Counted from the first letter of the stretch, positions 1-6,699 are shown. The stretch: DNA of 10,836 nucleotides from an uncultured Verrucomicrobiota bacterium (GCA_937873255.1 CALMVM010000001.1:1-10836), one strand, 5' to 3'. A program made the numbers and translations. Notes: generated from the letters alone by a model not told the origin.

Positions 1-1466
1 CCAAACACGCCTCGGGCTAACTCTCCCTGTGGCTCGGAAAAGTGGGTCTCGTCAAGATGATACACCACCTCAACGTCCTTCGTGCTGTCGGGTACTCCCG
101 TCCAGTTCGCCTTGACGAAGTCGATGGTGCCGCCGTCCAGCAAGTCCGAGCCGGTGGATTGCTTCATGGTGGCACTGGTGACGCGTCCCGTGACGCCAAA
201 GACCACGTGGCACACCCCGCTACCTTGAACGTGTTTCAGGCGAGCGGCAGCCGGATAGGACGGCTGCGGCATATGGATAATATCAGGCGGGGCCGGTGCA
301 AGCGTCGCGGCCTGCTCCTTGTGAGCCGCCAGCACCTTGGGATCGGTCACCTCAAGGCAATCGTACCTACCGGTGTTGTTGTCCCCCGCGCTGTAGACCT
401 TGCCAACCACGCCATTGTCCAAACAGGTGTACCCGTTGGGGCCGCTCCAGTGCGCGCCGTTTTGCAGCAGCCAGATAATCTTGTCGGTGTTGCTGGCCTG
501 CGCTCGGTCTGCGTGTGAGTAGGTGACGCTGTAAACCTTGTCTTCCAGCAGCAGGCAGTTCATGGCGTAGCCGTCTTTGCGCCAAGTCATGCGCCGTACA
601 CCGCCGTCTTCCGGCTTGGGCGTAGACGTACGCACGGCAGTCCCGCACAGCTGATTCATATTTTCAAAGGTCATGCCGACCGCGCCCAGCTTGGGCACAT
701 CCTCTTTGGGTGACTCGTCGCCGCCGATGGGATGCACCTCGTGCTGGTCGGCAACGACCATCGGGCGGCCGTAGTCGTCGTTGAAGCACCACCACGTTGA
801 CGTGACGCGGAAGCGCTGCAACGTGAGTTTCTGGAGGACACGCCCGCCAAAGCCCCAGCCGGTGAACTCCACGAGGGTGGGTTCTACGGTGATCCCTGCG
901 CGGATGCCGTGTTCGCCGTGGCTGACGTAGGAACGCCCCTTGGTGACCTTCTCGACGTGGATGAAGCCGAGCGCGTTGGTGTCGAGTTTGCGTACGTACA
1001 TGTCTGCCAAGCTCTCGACCTCGTCGTCTGATGAGGTCGCAGAGTCACCACCGGTCACCGCTGACGGCTTGGCCCCGGCGAGCCTGCCGCCGCCATCCGT
1101 CCCGAAATAGATCGCCGCTCCGAGCAACGCGAGGGCGCAGACGATGCCGAATGCTACCCATAGGCAGCCACGGTTGGAGTCGTCCGTTGTGTGGATCGGT
1201 CCATGCACTGTCGCCGGGGGAACAACCACCGGGCTGCGCCTCACGGGCTGCGGTGGTGTCACGGCAGACGGTGGCGTCGCTGGAGCAGCGGTAGGAGGCA
1301 CTTCTACTGGGGTCGTAGCAAGCAGCGCGACAAGCGGCATCTGCGGCCCTCCATCCATCGCCGCTGTGTCCGATTCACTGATCGCTCTCGAACGCAACCG
1401 TGCCTGAACCTCTTCCAAAGTGTACGGCCCAAGTTCCCGGCCATCTTTGTACAGGTAAATCATCAT
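1..1466 (-). CDS. GYF_2 / single-TM / TonB C-terminal-like protein, partial at window edge
   Basis: The minus-strand frame is open from 1466 to the left edge (about 488 codons, no stop seen), so the C-terminus lies outside the window. Residues 1-50 look like a GYF_2 domain (YLYKDGRELGPYTLEEVQ), expected to be cytoplasmic. Residues about 50-97 are Pro/Thr/Val-rich. A hydrophobic helix (CLWVAFGIVCALALLGAAIYF region) spans about 101-121. An extracytoplasmic domain follows from about 145 (GRSYVSHGEHG, FTGWGF, WWCF, SNTDKIIWLLQNGA). From about residue 400 a TonB_C-like stretch begins (PQPSYPAAARLK, then VVFGVTGRVTSA). The middle and end match the upstream gene, which stops at 1509 in the same frame only 42 nt away, so they are tandem paralogues and probably an operon. 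The start is one of two adjacent ATGs (1466 or 1463). No good Shine-Dalgarno is visible, which suggests translational coupling. Function is unknown. Confidence 0.8.
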   Translation of the reverse strand, partial: MMIYLYKDGRELGPYTLEEVQARLRSRAISESDTAAMDGGPQMPLVALLATTPVEVPPTAAPATPPSAVTPPQPVRRSPVVVPPATVHGPIHTTDDSNRGCLWVAFGIVCALALLGAAIYFGTDGGGRLAGAKPSAVTGGDSATSSDDEVESLADMYVRKLDTNALGFIHVEKVTKGRSYVSHGEHGIRAGITVEPTLVEFTGWGFGGRVLQKLTLQRFRVTSTWWCFNDDYGRPMVVADQHEVHPIGGDESPKEDVPKLGAVGMTFENMNQLCGTAVRTSTPKPEDGGVRRMTWRKDGYAMNCLLLEDKVYSVTYSHADRAQASNTDKIIWLLQNGAHWSGPNGYTCLDNGVVGKVYSAGDNNTGRYDCLEVTDPKVLAAHKEQAATLAPAPPDIIHMPQPSYPAAARLKHVQGSGVCHVVFGVTGRVTSATMKQSTGSDLLDGGTIDFVKANWTGVPDSTKDVEVVYHLDETHFSEPQGELARGVF

Positions 1467-1508
1467 GACGAAGACAAAAGCGGGTTTTACTTTGCTGTCC
1501 TTGGAGCG

Positions 1509-2597
1509 TCACTTCGTGGAAAAGGTGTAGTCCACCTCAAACGGCTTCCCTTCGAGCGTCGCGGCCACCGCCTCGGGGATCGGTGGGATGGTGGCCTCTC
1601 TCACCGCCTTGAGGGACAGTTTTGCCAGCGGGCTGTTCGCCTCGCCCGAGGCCACCTTGACGCCGGTCACACGGCCAGCCGAGTTGACGGTGAAACGGAC
1701 GGTCACGGCCCCGCCGCTGAGTTGCTCTGTGCTTTCGTTCACCTCATAGTACCAACGCGCCCCGACTGCATCGCTGACAGCTTTCCTGTATCGGCCGACG
1801 GGGGAGCCAAGATCCTCGCCGCCGCTGCCTTCAGGATGCGTTTTTGCCTCCCGCACTTCCAGGCTGTCGAGCGGGGCAGCCCTGCTCCCGGCGTTGTAGC
1901 GTCGGACGACCACCGCGTTGTCTGCTCTTGCATATCCCACTCCCAGTTCGTGCTTCCAGCCCGCTCCGTTCTGAAGCAGCCACACGATGATGTCCGTGTT
2001 GCTCGCCGTGGCCTGATCCGCGCGCCGGTAGGTGACGCTATACATCCTGCCGGCGTAGAACAGGCCAAGGAGGTTGTACTCACCTTTGCGGTAGGTGATC
2101 CGGGTGACCCCTTCGTGCTTTGGCTCAGGCGCAGGCGGCTCGCTCGGTGCACCGCACGCTCGCTCCATCTGCTGCGGCGACATGCCCAGCGCACCCAGTT
2201 CAGGTACGTCTTTGCCCTTCACCGCACCACCATCCAGCGGCGTGACGGTGTGCTCGTCCGGCAGGGCAGCCTGCTCGCCAAAGTCATCGGCGTAACACCG
2301 CCACCGGCTGACCACCCGGTAGTGCCCCAGCCGGCCGCTCTCGGGCGAGAAGCCCCAGCCGGTGAACGTCACACGAGTCGGCTCGACGGTGAGGCCAGCA
2401 CGAACCCCGTGTTCTCCTTGGCTGCGGTAGGAGCGGCCCTTCTCAGCCTTCTCGATGTCGAGGAGCCCCCACGAGCGGTCATCGGCACGCAGGTAGGCGC
2501 TAACCAGCCATTTGGCGCTGTCCACCGGGACCTCGGTTGTGTCCGCCCCACTGCACCCGGTGACACAGAAGAGCAAAGCAAACAGCCAGCCGGTCAT
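1509..2597 (-). CDS. Lipoprotein with TonB-like C-terminal domain, paralogue of the downstream gene
   Basis: 362 aa from ATG 2597. This start is chosen because it directly gives a lipoprotein signal peptide (MTGWLFALLFCVTGC, lipobox VTGC with Cys15), and because AGGAGG lies 12 nt upstream at 2610-2615. The longer frame back to 2729 lacks both. The mature protein should be anchored in a membrane. Residues about 30-250 share with the GYF_2 protein the motifs KGRSY-x-S-x-GEHG, VEPT-x-V-x-FTGWGF, W-x-C, DVP-x-LGA-x-GM and SNTD-xx-VWLLQNGA. The last about 95 residues resemble a TonB_C fold (AVTVRFTVNSAGRVTGVKV, then a Pro/Ile segment and FEVDYTF at the end). True TonB proteins need an N-terminal helix and ExbBD partners. 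Neither is seen, so this is a TonB_C-domain protein of unknown role. It lacks the GYF_2 domain of its neighbour. Confidence 0.85.
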   Translation of the reverse strand: MTGWLFALLFCVTGCSGADTTEVPVDSAKWLVSAYLRADDRSWGLLDIEKAEKGRSYRSQGEHGVRAGLTVEPTRVTFTGWGFSPESGRLGHYRVVSRWRCYADDFGEQAALPDEHTVTPLDGGAVKGKDVPELGALGMSPQQMERACGAPSEPPAPEPKHEGVTRITYRKGEYNLLGLFYAGRMYSVTYRRADQATASNTDIIVWLLQNGAGWKHELGVGYARADNAVVVRRYNAGSRAAPLDSLEVREAKTHPEGSGGEDLGSPVGRYRKAVSDAVGARWYYEVNESTEQLSGGAVTVRFTVNSAGRVTGVKVASGEANSPLAKLSLKAVREATIPPIPEAVAATLEGKPFEVDYTFSTK

Positions 2598-2858
2598 GGT
2601 TCCGCCGCGCCTCCTCTTCGTTCGCAGTCGGGTGGAGTGCGGAGGGGCAGCGGACAAACTGGAGGCAGGTGAAAGGGTCTTCATGGGGAAGAAGGTGAGC
2701 GGGTGTGTCCCCGGCAACTCAGAAGCCAAGACGGGCGCAGGCAGTCCAAACGTTCGTCACGGGAGAGTTCCTTTCTGCAGTCTGCTCTCCGATACGGCAA
2801 GTGAAATTACGATCTATAGATCGCAAGCGACCGCAAGGCCGTCCGTCATGCTGGCGGG
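2598..2858. promoter_or_regulatory. Divergent intergenic region with a perfect palindrome
   Basis: This 261-bp gap separates the minus-strand lipoprotein gene from the plus-strand XRE gene and must hold whatever promoters they have. A perfect 14-bp palindrome, CGATCTATAGATCG, lies at 2810-2823, 36 bp before the XRE start. Its position suits an operator for that regulator or for another dimeric protein, which is inference. I cannot assign convincing -35/-10 boxes. Confidence 0.35.
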
Positions 2859-3031
2859 GTGGCTGCTGCTCCCGCTCATGTGCTTCTGGGACGCAACCTC
2901 GTGCGCCTACGCGACCAGAGGAGAATGACTCAGGAAGCGTTGGCCGAGAAGGCCGACATCAGCCATCGCTATCTGCAAAGCTTGGAAGCAGGCAAAAAGC
3001 AGCCGTCCATTAACGTGGTGACCCAGCTACG
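2859..3031 (+). pseudogene. XRE-family HTH regulator, 3' end cut by IS1 insertion
   Basis: From GTG 2859 the frame encodes LLGRNLVRLRDQRRMTQEAL, then AEKADISHRYLQSLEAGKKQPS. This is a typical HTH_3 (Cro/CI) domain with the recognition helix around ISHRYLQSLE. After residue about 57 the frame enters the left inverted repeat of the IS1-family element and stops at 3062 with the foreign tail VVINQPLTR. Complete members usually continue through a fifth helix, so the protein is clipped just at the end of the domain. It could still fold and bind DNA, but the gene is broken. It is divergent from the TonB_C pair and may have regulated them, which is inference. The GTG start has only a weak ribosome site. 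Confidence 0.7.
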
Positions 3032-3832
3032 GGTAGTGATTAACCAACCGTTGACAAGATGAGAGGGAGCGGGATGATTCCGGATGCTTTCAACGACGGT
3101 GGTTCATCACTGCCCGCATTGCGGCGGCGAGCGTTTGCAGAAGAACGGGCACGCGGAAGACGGGGCGCAGCGGGCCAGGTGCGTGGAGTGCCAGCGCACG
3201 TTTGTGCTCGCTCCCAAGGGGCCGCGCTACGACGAGGCGTTCAAGGCTCAGGTGGTGGCCGCCTACCAGGATCGTATGAGCATCCGTGGGATCACCCGCA
3301 CCTTCGGAGTCTGCTACCAGACTGTCATGGTCTGGGTGGGGGAAAAAAATCCACCGCCTGCCGCCGTTCGAGGACACGCTCCGCCCAGCCAAAGCGGCGA
3401 CGTGCTGGAGTTGGATGAACTTTGGAGTTTCGTGGAGCGAAAAACCCAGGAATGCTGGCTGTGGCTGGCGCTTTGCCGCAGAACCCGCCAGATCGTCGCC
3501 TACACGATTGGCGACCGCAGCCACGAAGGTGCCGTCAGCCTGCGTGAACACGTTCCTTTGGACTATCGACGCCGGGCCACCCGCAGTGACTACTGGCTGG
3601 CGTACGAAAAAGCGTTCCCTCAGCGCACCCACCGTTTCTGTGGCAAGCAGGAAGGCGAGACCAACCACGCCGAACGCTGGTTCGGCACGGTGCGTGCACG
3701 GCTGGGCCGACTGGTGCGCCGAACGTATTCCTTCTCCAAAAGCGTGCGGCGTCACCTCGACGCCATCCATCTTTTCATCAACACCTACAACATCCAGATT
3801 CAACAGCGATCAACGGTTGGTTAATCACTACC
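3032..3832 (+). mobile_element. IS1-family insertion sequence, complete, 801 bp
   Basis: Perfect 23-bp terminal inverted repeats (GGTAGTGATTAACCAACCGT...) lie at 3032-3054 and 3810-3832 and bound one transposase gene. Size and GG-start ends fit the IS1 family. The 8-9 bp flanks do not match (CAGCTACG on the left, GGAAATTT on the right), so there is no target duplication. The left flank belongs to an XRE gene and the right flank to a DUF433 gene, which suggests a deletion or a recombination between two copies. Confidence 0.9.
3084..3824 (+). CDS. IS1-family transposase, single fused frame
   Basis: 246 aa. The N-terminus has a zinc-ribbon (CPHC and CVEC pairs, residues about 10-38) followed by an HTH (SIRGITRTFGVCYQTVMVW). 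This part corresponds to InsA. The rest matches the DDE nuclease InsB. The first Asp is in LELDELWSFV, the second in RSDYWLAY and the Glu in TNHAERWFGT, followed by the family signature RTYSFSK. All catalytic residues are present and the gene looks intact. In classical IS1 the two halves are joined by a -1 frameshift at an A-run. Here they are already in one frame, although an A7 run (3343-3349, after five G) sits exactly at the junction. Slippage by -1 there would give a product of about 111 aa ending at 3418, similar to the InsA repressor. The stop codon lies inside the right inverted repeat. Confidence 0.92.
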   Translation: MLSTTVVHHCPHCGGERLQKNGHAEDGAQRARCVECQRTFVLAPKGPRYDEAFKAQVVAAYQDRMSIRGITRTFGVCYQTVMVWVGEKNPPPAAVRGHAPPSQSGDVLELDELWSFVERKTQECWLWLALCRRTRQIVAYTIGDRSHEGAVSLREHVPLDYRRRATRSDYWLAYEKAFPQRTHRFCGKQEGETNHAERWFGTVRARLGRLVRRTYSFSKSVRRHLDAIHLFINTYNIQIQQRSTVG

Positions 3833-3833
3833 G

Positions 3834-3935
3834 GAAATTTTGACCGATTACCCCTATCTGGAAGCGGCGGACATCATCGCGTGCTTGGAGTTCGCCGCTG
3901 CGCAGAGCGACCACGCTTTGCTCAAAATGGCGTGA
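3834..3935 (+). pseudogene. C-terminal remnant of a DUF433 antitoxin-like protein
   Basis: Directly after the right end of IS1 the frame reads EILTDYPYLEAADIIACLEF, then AAAQSDHALLKMA and stop. The DYP-xL-xx-DI-xxCL-xxAA pattern is the C-terminal helix-turn-helix signature of DUF433 (PF04255) proteins, usually antitoxins of PIN-like toxins. The N-terminal half is missing and not found elsewhere in the window. No toxin gene follows: the next gene is the dioxygenase-like one. Short length limits certainty. Confidence 0.6.
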
Positions 3936-3980
3936 GTATCACCACTGGACGGCGTGAAGCCCTCGGAGACAGGCAAAACG

Positions 3981-4648
3981 ATGCACCACGCAGTAGAACC
4001 AGACGGGTTTGTGGTGGTGTCCGGTGTCCTCGGCATCACCGAACGAGAAGAACTGTCTGACGCGCTTGGTTCCGTCTCTGGAGCCGGGAGGCGCGGGTTG
4101 TTGGCACTGCCTTTGGTGGCAGAGTTAGCCCGCTCGACGCACCTGCATCATCTCGTGCGCCCGCACGTCGCCCACGAGCCATTTCCTGTGCGCGCCATCT
4201 TCTTCGACAAGTCATTGGCCAGTAACTGGCTCGTGCCATGGCACCAAGACCTGACGCTAGTGGTGCGTGCATACGCCGAGGTTTCCGGCTTTGGTCCTTG
4301 GAGCATGAAGGACGGCGTCCCGCATGTTCAGCCACCCATCGAACTCCTGGAACAAATGCTCACCGTGCGCCTGCATCTGGACGACGCCGACGAGACCAAC
4401 GGCGCGCTTCGCGTCTTGCCCGGCACGCACCGCCTGGGCCGCCTCTCGCCTGCCCAGGTGCAGGAACAACGCGTCCGACAAGCTGATGCGCTCTGCACGG
4501 CAGCGGCTGGAGACGCCCTGCTCATGCGCCCGCTGCTCCTCCACGCCTCGGGTCGTTGACCGATGCAAACCGCCGCCGCCGCGTGTTGCACATCGAGTAC
4601 GCCGCCTTCGCACTGCCCGACGTTCTCCAATGGCATGAAGGAGCCTGA
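3981..4648 (+). pseudogene. Phytanoyl-CoA dioxygenase (PhyH) family protein, frameshifted
   Basis: Residues fit an Fe(II)/2-oxoglutarate oxygenase of the PhyH family: EPDGFVVVSGVL at the start, the metal pair in WHQD, VRLHLDDADETNGALRVLPG in the core and the distal His in LLLHAS. The frame then stops at 4557-4559 (HASGR*). One frame over, the family C-terminus continues as LTDANRRRRVLHIEYAAF and ends at 4648. Restoring one G in the GGG run at 4550-4552 would join them as HASGSLTDANRRRR. The 2-oxoglutarate-binding Arg normally lies in that lost tail, so the truncated protein is probably inactive unless the shift is a sequencing error. ATG 3981 is preferred over GTG 3954 because the family homology begins just after it. 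Its 3' end overlaps the next gene by 14 nt. Substrate is unknown. Confidence 0.75.
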
Positions 4649-4859
4649 CAAGGAGCGACGCGGCCTCTTGCGCGATCTGACCGACCCGCGTTGGATCAAG
4701 GCCAAAGGGGCCTTGTTTCTACTTTTGGGCCTGCTGGCGGCAGGTCTGCTGCTGGCCGAGCACCCGTCTTTGATCGACGCAATCCTGCTGTTGATCTGCG
4801 TGTGGGGCTTTTGCCGCGTGTACTACTTTGCTTTCTACGTCATCGAGCACTATGTTGAT
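4635..4859 (+). pseudogene. Small two-TM membrane protein, truncated by inverted-repeat element
   Basis: The ATG at 4635 overlaps the end of the oxygenase gene in another frame, a sign of translational coupling. The protein begins MKEPDKERRGLLRDLTDPRW and has two hydrophobic segments (ALFLLLGLLAAGLLLAE and the IDAILLLICVWGFCRVYYFA region), ending in FYVIEHYVD. I do not know its function. At 4857 an inverted-repeat element begins. The frame runs on through it to a stop at 5216, but those residues come from mobile-element DNA and should not be counted as family sequence. Confidence 0.55.
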
Positions 4860-5015
4860 CTTCCCACGGTAACGTGGTTCTCCCGCACTTTGTGTGGAAG
4901 TGGGCCAACCTCCCGTAATACGGAACAATCCCAGAGGGACAAACCTGTGCGGCAAGGCTGCCGTGCCGATCCATCCACACAAAGTGCGGAAGAACCACGA
5001 AATCGTGGGAAGATC
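4857..5015. mobile_element. 159-bp MITE-like element with 42-bp imperfect inverted repeats
   Basis: Arms at 4857-4898 and 4974-5015 are inverted copies with four mismatches in 42. They run from GATCTTCCCACG through CGTGGTTCT to CCGCACTTTGTGTGGA. The 75-bp centre has no coding capacity. The GGTTCTTCCGCACTTTGTGTGG core recalls ends of ISL3-family elements, but this is only an impression. Left and right flanks belong to unrelated genes, so a deletion between two copies may have occurred here. Confidence 0.65.
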
Positions 5016-5016
5016 A

Positions 5017-5250
5017 CTCTTCTCGTTCATCACGCTTCTCGTGCATCAGCAACCCGCCTGGCAGGCCTCCTTCCGCCAAGCCGCGTGGTACAAAAAAGCG
5101 TTGCCCACCTTCTCGGATGCGTTGGCTCAAGTGCGCCGCTGTCTCTGGCGGCAACTGGCTTTTTGCATGTCAAAAGAGAACATCGACAGCCGAAAACCTC
5201 CCGCTGCTCTCTTTGAACACCTCGGCGAAATGCTCGCCTACGCCGCCTGA
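5017..5250 (+). pseudogene. C-terminal remnant of a DDE-type transposase
   Basis: The frame reads AWYKKALPTFSDALAQVRR, then CLWRQLAFCMSKEN and, near the end, LPP-like PPAALFEHLGEMLAYAA before the stop. This pattern is familiar from the C-termini of transposases in Verrucomicrobia and related bacteria, but I cannot name the family firmly. The N-terminus and catalytic core are gone, replaced by the inverted-repeat element on the left. Four bases after the stop comes TGGATAAAGTCGAGC (5254-5268), the same end sequence as the neighbouring MITE, so this is likely the right end of the parent IS. Confidence 0.5.
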
Positions 5251-5299
5251 TTTTGGATAAAGTCGAGCTAAGTGCCTATCCGGATAATGGCGCAGTGGG

Positions 5300-5857
5300 A
5301 TGCGATACAGGTGGGTGAACACCGCACCCGCCAAGAAGAAAGCCCGTCGCCGTCCCCGCGCCAAGCGCATCAAGAGCACCGGGGGCTGCTTCGGGTTGAC
5401 CGATGAGCTTTGGGCGTTGATTGAGCCGCTCTTGCCCGTGCACCAGAACCCGCACTTTCTTGGTGGCGGGCGGCCCCGCGTGCCGGATCGTGTCTGCGCC
5501 GACGCCATCTTCTTTGTGCTGCGCACGGGATGCCAGTGGAACGCGCTCAATGCCACGGGGCTTTGCGCCTCCTCCACGGCGCACGACCGCTTCCAGGCGT
5601 GGGTAGAGGACGGCTTCTTTTTGCGCTTCTGGCAAGCAGGCCTAACCGAGTACGATGCGTTCAACGGCATCGACTGGGCCTGGGTGAGCACCGACGGGGC
5701 GATCACCAAGGCTGCCTTGGCGGGGGAAAAAAACCGGGCCTTCGCCGGTGGACCGCAGCAAGCAAGGCACCAAACGCTCATTGCTCGTGGAGGGTGGCGG
5801 CGTACCCATCGGCCTGTCGGTGGCCGGAGCCAACCGCAACGACTTCAAGTTGCTTGA
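5300..5857 (+). CDS. IS5-family transposase, first frame (orfA)
   Basis: A basic N-terminus is followed by the IS5-group domain (FGLTDELWALIEPLLP, then GGGRPRVPDRVCADAIFFVL and RTGCQWNAL). The first catalytic Asp is in WVSTDGAITKAAL near residue 135. Family sequence continues to GGEK at an A7 run (5727-5733). After this the present frame loses homology and ends at 5857, while the family continues in orfB. The switch needs a +1 shift, equal to loss of one A from the run. The frame-0 codons there are GAA AAA AAC. Full activity therefore depends on programmed or transcriptional slippage, or the copy carries an inactivating one-base insertion. Confidence 0.85.
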   Translation: MRYRWVNTAPAKKKARRRPRAKRIKSTGGCFGLTDELWALIEPLLPVHQNPHFLGGGRPRVPDRVCADAIFFVLRTGCQWNALNATGLCASSTAHDRFQAWVEDGFFLRFWQAGLTEYDAFNGIDWAWVSTDGAITKAALAGEKNRAFAGGPQQARHQTLIARGGWRRTHRPVGGRSQPQRLQVA

Positions 5858-6197
5858 GGCCACCCTCCAAAGCATCCCCGTCGCCAGGCCGAAGCCCACC
5901 AAACGCCACCCGCAGCACGCCTGCCTGGACAAGGGCTACGACTTCGACGAGGTACGCGCCGTCTTGCACGCCTACGGCTTCGTGGCCCACAGCCGCTCGC
6001 GGGGCGAAGAAGCTAAAGCCAAGAAAAAGAAGCGCGGCCACCAAGCCCGCCGCTGGGTGGTCGAGCGCACCCACTCCTGGTTCAACCGCTTTCGTAGCAT
6101 CCTCACGCGCTGGTGCAAGAAAGCCGCCAACTACCAGGGCATGCTCTGCTTCGTCTGCGGCTTGACCGCCTACCGTGCCGCAGGATTATTCGGATAG
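5748..6197 (+). CDS. IS5-family transposase, second frame (orfB)
   Basis: Continues orfA with VDRSKQGTKRSLLVEGGGVP, then GLSVAGANRNDFKLLEATL. The second catalytic Asp is in HACLDKGYDFDEV and the Glu in RRWVVERTHSWFNRFR, so together with orfA the D/D/E set is complete. The frame is open from just after the A7 run and stops at 6197 inside the right inverted repeat. The listed start is nominal: independent initiation is unlikely and the product is expected to be made as an orfA-orfB fusion. Confidence 0.85.
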   Translation: MDRSKQGTKRSLLVEGGGVPIGLSVAGANRNDFKLLEATLQSIPVARPKPTKRHPQHACLDKGYDFDEVRAVLHAYGFVAHSRSRGEEAKAKKKKRGHQARRWVVERTHSWFNRFRSILTRWCKKAANYQGMLCFVCGLTAYRAAGLFG

Positions 6198-6204
6198 GCA
6201 CTAA

Positions 6205-6372
6205 GCTCGACTTTATCCATTTTTGGAGACGCTCCCTGCTGGAGAACGGCTTGCGAAAAGGTTTTTTGCATGTCGGTGTGCAAAAGGTGATGTTTAAAAA
6301 CTCCCGTCCGCTGTGGCTGAAGCACTTGCACGCCCTCGGAAAACCGGCCCGCAAAAATGGATAAAGTCGAGC
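6205..6372. mobile_element. 168-bp MITE-like element with perfect 21-bp inverted repeats
   Basis: GCTCGACTTTATCCATTTTT (6205 onward) and its perfect inverse (ending at 6372) bound a 126-bp non-coding centre. TAA flanks it on both sides (6202-6204, 6373-6375). The outer 15 bp equal the end of the transposase remnant at 5254-5268, so that IS family could have mobilised it. It interrupts the integrase gene at a TTA Leu codon. Confidence 0.75.
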
Positions 6373-6699
6373 TAAGGCATCCAAGGTTTCCTTCCAATAC
6401 TGCCGCGTCCGGCGTTTGATGCTCACGTCGTCGGCGACCCGCTGCATGTGGAGCGACGCCGCCTCACCGAACGTCATTTTGGCGTTCGAGGCGTCGATTT
6501 CCTTGCCCTTGCGTTCCCGGTGCTCCTTGAGGACGACCGCGAGCCGGGCTTCGGCCACGGAAAAATGGGACGTTTTGAGCGCCTTCCAAATTTCTTTGCC
6601 ATTGAGAAAAAGCCGTGCATAGTAACGGCCTGACTTGTGGCGGACGAGGTTTTGAAGCCGCGTCTTTTCCCATGTTTTCACGGTTTTTTCGGCTTGCAT
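6373..6699 (-). pseudogene. Tyrosine-type site-specific integrase, N-terminal fragment
   Basis: From ATG 6699 the protein reads MQAEKTVKTWEKTRLQNLV, then RHKSGRYYARLFLNGKEIWK and FSVAEARLAVVLKEHRERKG, ending in RTRQYWKETLDAL. This is the arm-binding and start of the core-binding region of phage/island integrases. No catalytic domain (R-H-R-Y) is present. The frame enters the MITE at 6372 and stays open by chance to 6103 with unrelated residues. The rest of the gene is not found in the window. The fragment sits 73 bp from the 5' side of tRNA-Arg, suggesting an old island junction, although integrases more often abut the tRNA 3' side. An upstream in-frame start at 6759 exists but adds no family-like sequence. 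Confidence 0.7.

Larger units (their letters stand above)
5272..6201 (+). mobile_element. IS5-family (IS427-like) insertion sequence, 930 bp
   Basis: Ends GTGCCTATCCGGATAAT (5272-5288) and its inverse at 6185-6201 match at 16 of 17 positions. TAA flanks both sides (5269-5271 and 6202-6204), a 3-bp target duplication of the TNA type used by many IS5 members. Outside the TAA, 5254-5268 and 6205-6219 are perfect inverted copies, so the element landed in the centre of a palindrome made by two other element ends. Confidence 0.9.

Noticed and set aside
1191..2672. 493-aa plus-strand open frame
   Set aside because: It is antisense to the two TonB_C-domain genes, is rich in Arg/His/Pro without domain features, and the opposite strand has clear signal peptide and domain motifs.
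3090..3803. 237-aa minus-strand open frame within IS1
   Set aside because: Antisense shadow of the transposase, whose catalytic residues are clear on the plus strand.
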